Of a stretch of DNA of 64,000 bases, positions 58,051-64,000 are shown in pieces. The translations under genes and the position numbers were made by a program. This DNA is from Chalara sp. BL73 (Eukaryota > Ascomycota > Leotiomycetes > Helotiales), in NCBI GenBank assembly GCA_918026815.1, contig CAKJVC010000068.1:868001-932000 (forward strand), given 5' to 3'. Each line of letters starts with the position of its first letter. The stretch's first letter is position 1. The notes under the pieces are model-generated. The model worked only from the letters and a program-made list of their open reading frames with translations. It was not told the origin of the DNA and made no database searches.

Positions 58051-61000
58051 ATGTCTACATCAGATAAGACCCGCCAGTCCTCTGGAGGCAAATCATTCTT
58101 TTCAAGAAGCAGTAAGAAGGACAAGAAGAATGTCGCTGAGGAAGGCAAATATTCGACTGGAGACTTTGAAAAAGCAAACTCGACTGGATCTCGTTCATCA
58201 AGACATCAGCGGGATTCATCAAATATATCTGTGGACGGAGCGTTCTCGCCCACTGGCGCGGAGCAGGCTGGCATAAATATGACCGCTGGGGTAATAACAT
58301 CAATACCATACGACAGTGTAGCAGCAGATAGTAAGTCACCCATACCGGTAGATTATCTACCAAGAAGCGACCAGATGCCAGCACGACGGGAACCTTTGCC
58401 ACATCATTTAAATAAGGGCGGAGGAGATTATCACCAGTATCCGTCCTTCGATCCATCAAGTTTGGCAAATGGCAGCTCTCACCCTTCTGGACCTCGGCCA
58501 CCACCAGGGGCTTCTAATATCACCATGGCTTCTACAGGGAACCGTACCACGTTACAGCAATGGGGACCCAGCAGATCAAGTGTTGCGACCGTAATGACTG
58601 CGCACGATCGAGGGACATATGATCCTAGGTTGATTGGCAACCATACCTCAATGTCAACAGCAAGCCAAAGCTCAAGTTATCCGCGAACTTCATACGATCA
58701 ATCAGATACGAGCACCGAGTGGTCAAGTGTTTTTTCTTCTGGGAGTTCGTCTAGGACAGCGATGCCAAGTGGGCCCAGTTTGTACTCAAACAATTCCTTG
58801 TCTCCATCATATGTGCCAGTAAGAGATTCGCACCACCGCCTGGTCAAAACTCCATCACATCCACATTCGCCTGGTCTACTTTCAACAAGTTCATTCATTG
58901 GTGCTGAGCATTTAACTAGGCCATCTGAGGATAGTGAGGTTGAGAGACTTTTTGCAGAATTGATGCAAAAGCGAGGATGGCATCACTTACCGGACCAAGC
59001 AAAACGCCAGATGATGGCGTACCCCGCATCGAAGAAATGGACACTAGTTCATCAAGATCGCTTGACGCAGTATCAAGGCGAGCAAAAGCGCAAGACAACA
59101 CATCGCCAGACAGGTCAATATGGAACAGCAATGGAGATGCTGGCAAATGCGGAGGAAGAGGGTACACCCGAGTGGTTTGTGAAGAAAGTCATGGACAATA
59201 GCATTTCAGCTAAACAGTTGCAAAGTCTGGCCGTTAGTCTACGAACCCAGCCTATCGGATGGGTGAGGACTTTTGTAGAATGCCAAGGTCAAGTAGCTCT
59301 CACGAATGTACTTGGGAAGATCAACCGACGACAGGCTCAAGGCCCTGCACCAGCAGATGGATCCACAAGCGAAAAAGACCTAGACAGAGAATATGATATT
59401 GTTAAGTGTCTAAAGGCTCTCATGAACAACAAGTTCGGAGCCGATGATGCTCTTAATCATCAACCGATCATTATAGCTTTGGCAACATCCTTGATCTCTC
59501 CAAGGCTAACCACCAGAAAGCTTGTCAGTGAGGTCTTGACTTTCCTCTGCCACTGGGCCGATGGTCAAGGGCATCTGAAGGTCATTCAGGCTATGGACCA
59601 TGTCAAAAACCTACAGCAGGAAAATGGACGGTTTGATGCATGGATGCGTGTCGTCGAAGTTACAGTCGATGGAAGAGGAAAGATGGGAAGTCTTGTAGGA
59701 GCAAGTGAGGAAGTCCGCAGTGGTGGTATTGGCATGGAGAACCTTCTTATGGAATATGCTGTGGCAACTCTATTTCTCATCAACATGATAGTTGACGCTC
59801 CGGAGAGGGACCTGCAACTTCGGGTTCACATTCGTGCCCAATTTACAGCATGTGGTATCAAGCGAATCTTGACGAAGATGGAAGGTTTTCAGTACGACGT
59901 TATAGACAAGCAGATAGAACGATTCCGTACGAATGAGGCCATCGATTATGAGGATCTCCTTGAACGAGAAAATAGCAGCATAAAGGATAGCATAGATGGA
60001 GAAACGAAGGATTTATCTGATCCAGCTCAAATCGTGGATGCTATCATGCAAAAAGTGCAAGGCAGCAGAACTCAGGACTACTTTGTATCTGCTTTGCAAC
60101 ATCTCTTACTCATGCGTGAGAACGATGGAGAGGAGCGTTTGCGTATGTTCCAGCTCGTCGACTCGATGTTGAGCTATGTTGTTATGGACAGGAGACTTCC
60201 GGACATGGACTTAAAGCAAAGTCTCAACTTCACAGTCCAGAGTTTACTTGACAAACTGCACACCGACTCGGAAGCTCGTCAGGCCCTCGATGAGGCTCTC
60301 GAGGCCCGCCAACTTGCCGATTCGGCAATGGCCGAGCGCGATGAGATGCGCTCACAGATTGAGCTAGGCGCCGATGGAATGGTTGCTAAGTTACAAAGGC
60401 AACTAAATGAACAGGCTCAGATCATCGAAGTCCAGCGACGACAAGCAGATGCTCTGAAGGGTGAGGTGGATAACCTCCAGACGATCCGCGCTAAGGAGGC
60501 ACAACGGAATGAGCTTGAGACACGTGAACTGTATCTGATGCTTCGTGACGCTCAGGATATCGCAGCGTCGAATGCTGCTAAGGGTGTCAATGGCTTGGCA
60601 GAGAATGATCCCTCACAAATGAAGGGCATCCTTGACCGTGAGAAGCTTATGGAACGCCTTGAGATGCAAATCGAAAGACAAAAGACTCAGTACAAACTTG
60701 AAGGCAGGGTCTGGGGCGATGCTGCAGGTCCTTCTGACAGACTTAGAGCCCTTCGCGAACAAATGGATGAAGACGGTGATCAAGGCACAGATCTTGGCAC
60801 ATTAGGTGGTCAACCAGGTGGAGTAGCACCTAAAGACTTCACTAATAGTATGCTTGGTAGTGTTTCTAGGCAAACCAAGATACCAAGAAAGCCAATCAAC
60901 TCTCAAGAAATGGTCATCGATGAGGAGGGTACGATTTACGAGAAACCACGGGTAATTGAGCTTAGGAGGCCGAAACAAGCCCCTGGCTATATGGCAGAGA

Positions 61001-63344
61001 TGGCGGCCAAAACCAAGAAGTACGATGCAAGCGATGATGAAGATGGTGATGGGGTTACTACAGGTCCTTCACATCCAAGCTTAGAGTCAAATTCTCCAAA
61101 AACACCTAATGATGAAAGCATTCCAAAGACAGCTGACTTCAATGGTCCACCTCCGCCCCCTCCACCTCCTTTGCCAATTCCTGGACAAACTCCTGGATTC
61201 AATGGCCCTCCTCCCCCACCGCCACCCCCGATGCCGGGTCAGGACACTGGCTTCACTGGTCCACCTCCCCCCCCACCGCCACCACCTCCTGGCTTTTCTG
61301 GCGGGCCGCCTCCTCCGCCTCCGCCAATGCCTGGCGGAAGTTTGAGTGGTATGCCACCACCACCTCCTCCTATGCCTGGCAAGATATCAGGCAAGTTCTT
61401 GGCAGCGCAACCAACTTATAGCGCCGTGCCAACAATTGGTCTGCCAGTAGCCCGACCGAAGAAAAAGCTGAAAGCACTGCACTGGGAGAAGGTTGACACT
61501 CCTTTAACCACTCACTGGGCAGCACACACCCCAACTGCGGCTGAGAAGGAGGAGAAATATGCCGAGCTTTCGCGGAAAGGTGTTCTGGATGAAGTCGAGA
61601 AGCTCTTTATGGCTAGAGAAATCAAGCAGATTGGAAAAGGCGGCAGCAAGAAAACAGACAAGAAGCAAATCATTTCGAGTGATCTTATGAGGACTTTCCG
61701 TAAGTTCTCTCCTATTGTACGCGAATAACACTAATCTATCTAGAAATCTCGCTTGCCAAGTTCTCATCCTACTCTTCTGAGAAGGTTGTCCAGATGATCA
61801 TACATTGCGATAAGGAAGTCCTTGACAACAATGTCGTTATGGAGTTCTTGCAAAAGGATGACATGTGCAACATACCTGAGAACACTACTAAATTGATGGC
61901 ACCTTACAGCAAGGACTGGACTGGCCCTGAGGCAAACAAGGAAAGCCGTGAACAAGATCCCTCCGAACTCACTCGTGAAGATCAGATTTATCTTCATACA
62001 TCATTTGAGCTGCACCACTATTGGAAGTCAAGGATGAGAGCTCTTGCTTTAACACGATCTTATGAGAGTGAATATGAGGAGACCTCAGAGAAGCTGAGGC
62101 AAGTTGTAACCGTTGCCGAATCATTGCGCGACTCAGTTTCACTCATGAATATTCTTGGTCTCATTCTCGATATTGGAAATTATATGAATGACTCCAATAA
62201 GCAAGCCAGTGGGTTTAAGTTAAGTTCTCTTGCTCGACTTGGTATGGTGAAGGACGACAAAAACGAGTCAACTTTTGCAGATCTTGTGGAGAGAATCGTC
62301 CGTACACAGTACCCAGAGTGGGAGGGCTTTGTAGACGACATTGGTGGAGTTGTTGCTGCTCAAAAACTAAACGTTGAACAACTCCAGCAAGATGCTAAAC
62401 GCTACATTGACAACATCAAGAACGTTCAAATGTCTCTTGACTCTGGCAATCTCAGCGATCCGAAGAAATTCCATCCTCAAGACCGCGTTAGCTCCATCGT
62501 ACAGAGGTGCATGAAAGAAGCTCGGAGGAAAGCCGAACAGATGCAACTTTATTTGGAAGACATGGTACGAACTTACGATGATATCATGATTTTCTACGGC
62601 GAGGACCCCGCTGATGAAAATGCTCGAAGAGACTTTTACTCTAAGCTGGCTGTCTTTGTTACTGAGTGGAAACAATCCAAGAAAAAGAACATAGCACTGG
62701 ATGTCATTCGCAAGCGCAATGAGGCCTCGATGAAGCGCAAGAATGCTAATCTTAAAGTATCGGGCTCTTCAGATGGCAGTGCTCCTCCCTCGCCTGTATC
62801 GACTGGAGCAATGGATACTTTATTGCAGAAATTACGAGAAGCAGCACCGCAAGCTAGGGACCAGAGAGATCGGAGGAGAAGGGCACGTTTGCAAAACAGA
62901 CATCAAGTTCGTGTTGCTTCCGGACAGAAGATACCAGACCCCGACGAGATACCCGAGGCGGAAGAAGTACTTAAAAGCCCTGCGTCGGTCAGTACTGATG
63001 GTATTGTCAGTCCATCCATAATGTCGCCTAATTCTGAAGACGATATTACTGAACGAGCTGCTTTATTACTCCAAAGCATGCGGAGTGGAGACGCTGCTGA
63101 TGATGGCGAGAGCGCCCGAAGGTCTAGGCGACGAGACAATGCGGAGGAGGAACGGAGAGCTAGGCGAAGGCGTAGAGAAAGGGCTAATAGTGTATCCACC
63201 CCTGTTGGCGAAGGAGAAGATGTGCGTCCAATATCTGAAGTGCCAGAAGGAGATGAGAATGACGGAGTTGCGCCGCCCACAACAGTAATCAGCCCACCGA
63301 GCCCTGAAGGATCGGAGAAGAAGCCAATAACCCTGGATGGTTGA
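58051..63344 (+). CDS. sepA: Diaphanous-related formin (SepA/Bni1 type)
   Basis: Two exons, 58051-61699 and 61744-63344, giving 1749 aa. The Ser-rich N-terminus is followed by the GTPase-binding/FH3 region (about 290-770): EVERLFAELMQKRGWHHLPD, ILGKINRRQAQ-type loop and LSFLCHWADG-like helices. Coiled coil follows near 770-900. The FH1 domain (about 1031-1110) has five or more proline runs separated by GF/GQ spacers, for profilin-actin. FH2 (about 1138-1560) starts KKKLKALHWEKVDTPLTTHW and contains SLMNILGLILDIGNYMN and SSLARLGMVKDDKN. A DAD follows: GAMDTLLQKLREAAPQ with the basic RDRRRRARLQNRHQ, which in this family folds back on the N-terminus until Rho-GTP binds. It nucleates actin cables for hyphal tip growth and septation. 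The single 44-nt intron lies in FH2, after DLMRTF. The frame is open upstream to 58018 without ATG, so 58051 is taken as start. Confidence 0.95.
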
Positions 63345-64000
63345 ACGACTTTTGGGCACGATGATACATTTTATTAATGTCTAATACTTCAATTGCCGAG
63401 GCCCGAGTCAAGAAGACATGGGTTTGAAATCTCCTCATGCGACGTATGCATGCACGGAATGCTAAAGGTGGCTGAATGAGGGACAAGGAGGCATGGGAAG
63501 GCTTACGCCCCTTGCATTGTACTTAAATATTCTCATTGATGCATGATGATGGTTGATGATGCCTATGCTACATAGGAGCGAGCGACGCCTCAACGCCTTA
63601 GACATAAAGGCCATAACATCAATGCAAATAACCTAGATTCTCACAATATGTGCCTTTACAGGTTCTAATGTAAAGTTTGTAGATGAATGACTCTGTATGA
63701 TCAGTCTTACTCTCCTTTCTTCAAAGGCTGAGTTGAGTTTCATTCTTCCATGCAGCAACACACCTCCCTCCTAGTTTTAAAGTAGCTGATGAGCTCCAAA
63801 GAAGGCGCATTTTGAGTACTTATTCAACAACGACAAGATTAAGGAGCTGACCTCTTTTTCTTTGAAGTGATTCATCAACAATGATTCATAAGTGCCAAAA
63901 CTAATATTCACTCTGGCCGAAACCAGAGTTTCTCTTTGGCAGGCTCGGCAACCCATCCTCATAACCCTTTATAATCCGAACCCGTTCGATCTTTCTAACT
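63345..64000. other. Formin 3' flank
   Basis: No supported gene to the end of the window. The minus-strand ORFs are short and lack features. Confidence 0.5.

Noticed and set aside
61109..61345. Alternative plus-strand ORF in the formin FH1 region
   Set aside because: Frame-shifted reading of the proline codon repeats (His/Leu/Arg-rich), not an independent gene.

Overview
This window is from a filamentous ascomycete (Pezizomycotina), most likely a Leotiomycete-type genome. The genes are eukaryotic, with many short GT-AG introns (mostly 45-150 nt, with CTAAC/CTGAC-like branch points), pyrimidine-rich leaders and about 1 kb spacing. Protein families include HAP5/HapE, Sec15, Sec22, Fcf2, a SepA/Bni1 formin and a DUF1770/Atg43-like protein. 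No organism name can be fixed from sequence alone. All gene models below were spliced by hand from the bases and checked for phase.

Layout: 1-86 tail of a possible gene; 2215-4242 a DDT/WHIM1 chromatin-remodelling subunit; 5479-7656 an amino acid permease carrying two mutually similar introns; 8520-9189 (minus) a DUF1770/Atg43-like membrane protein; 9397-9894 (minus) a PPPY-containing protein; 10465-11652 an unknown protein; 13279-14753 eRF1; 15643-16739 prephenate dehydratase; 16962-18197 an HTD2-like hydratase; 20180-24215 a PH + leucine-rich-repeat protein; 24945-27669 exocyst Sec15; 27865-28988 (minus) HAP5; 30345-31273 Fcf2; 31984-32924 mitochondrial ribosomal protein S10; 33405-34788 mitochondrial Trp-tRNA synthetase; 35020-36290 (minus) a wrecked TRI12-type MFS transporter; 36649-38140 (minus) an unresolved Ser-rich gene; 38911-40274 SNARE Sec22; 40714-40851 (minus) an intron-containing tRNA-Glu; 43888-45913 a PH-like/Ser-rich protein with a probable 3' frameshift; 48623-49884 (minus) checkpoint clamp Hus1; 50517-52679 (minus) a disordered unknown; 53364-53645 a small membrane protein; 55828-56400 a RING protein; 56536-57044 (minus) a small single-pass membrane protein; 58051-63344 a diaphanous-type formin.

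Most genes are housekeeping: translation (eRF1, tRNA-Glu, mitochondrial S10, mitochondrial TrpRS), ribosome assembly (Fcf2), secretion and polarity (Sec15, Sec22, formin), checkpoint (Hus1), transcription (HAP5, DDT/WHIM1) and phenylalanine synthesis. I see no secondary-metabolite cluster, no intact transposon and no CRISPR-like array.

The most unusual signal is in the permease gene. Introns 1 and 5 (171 and 174 nt) are clearly copies of one another and share a foldback whose pairing is kept by a compensatory base change. That is the behaviour expected of an introner-like element (a multiplying spliceosomal intron). Other points of interest are the decayed TRI12 transporter, a 610-nt intron in SEC22, a 5-nt terminal coding exon in eRF1, a 14-nt exon in HAP5 and the probable frameshift near 45,790.
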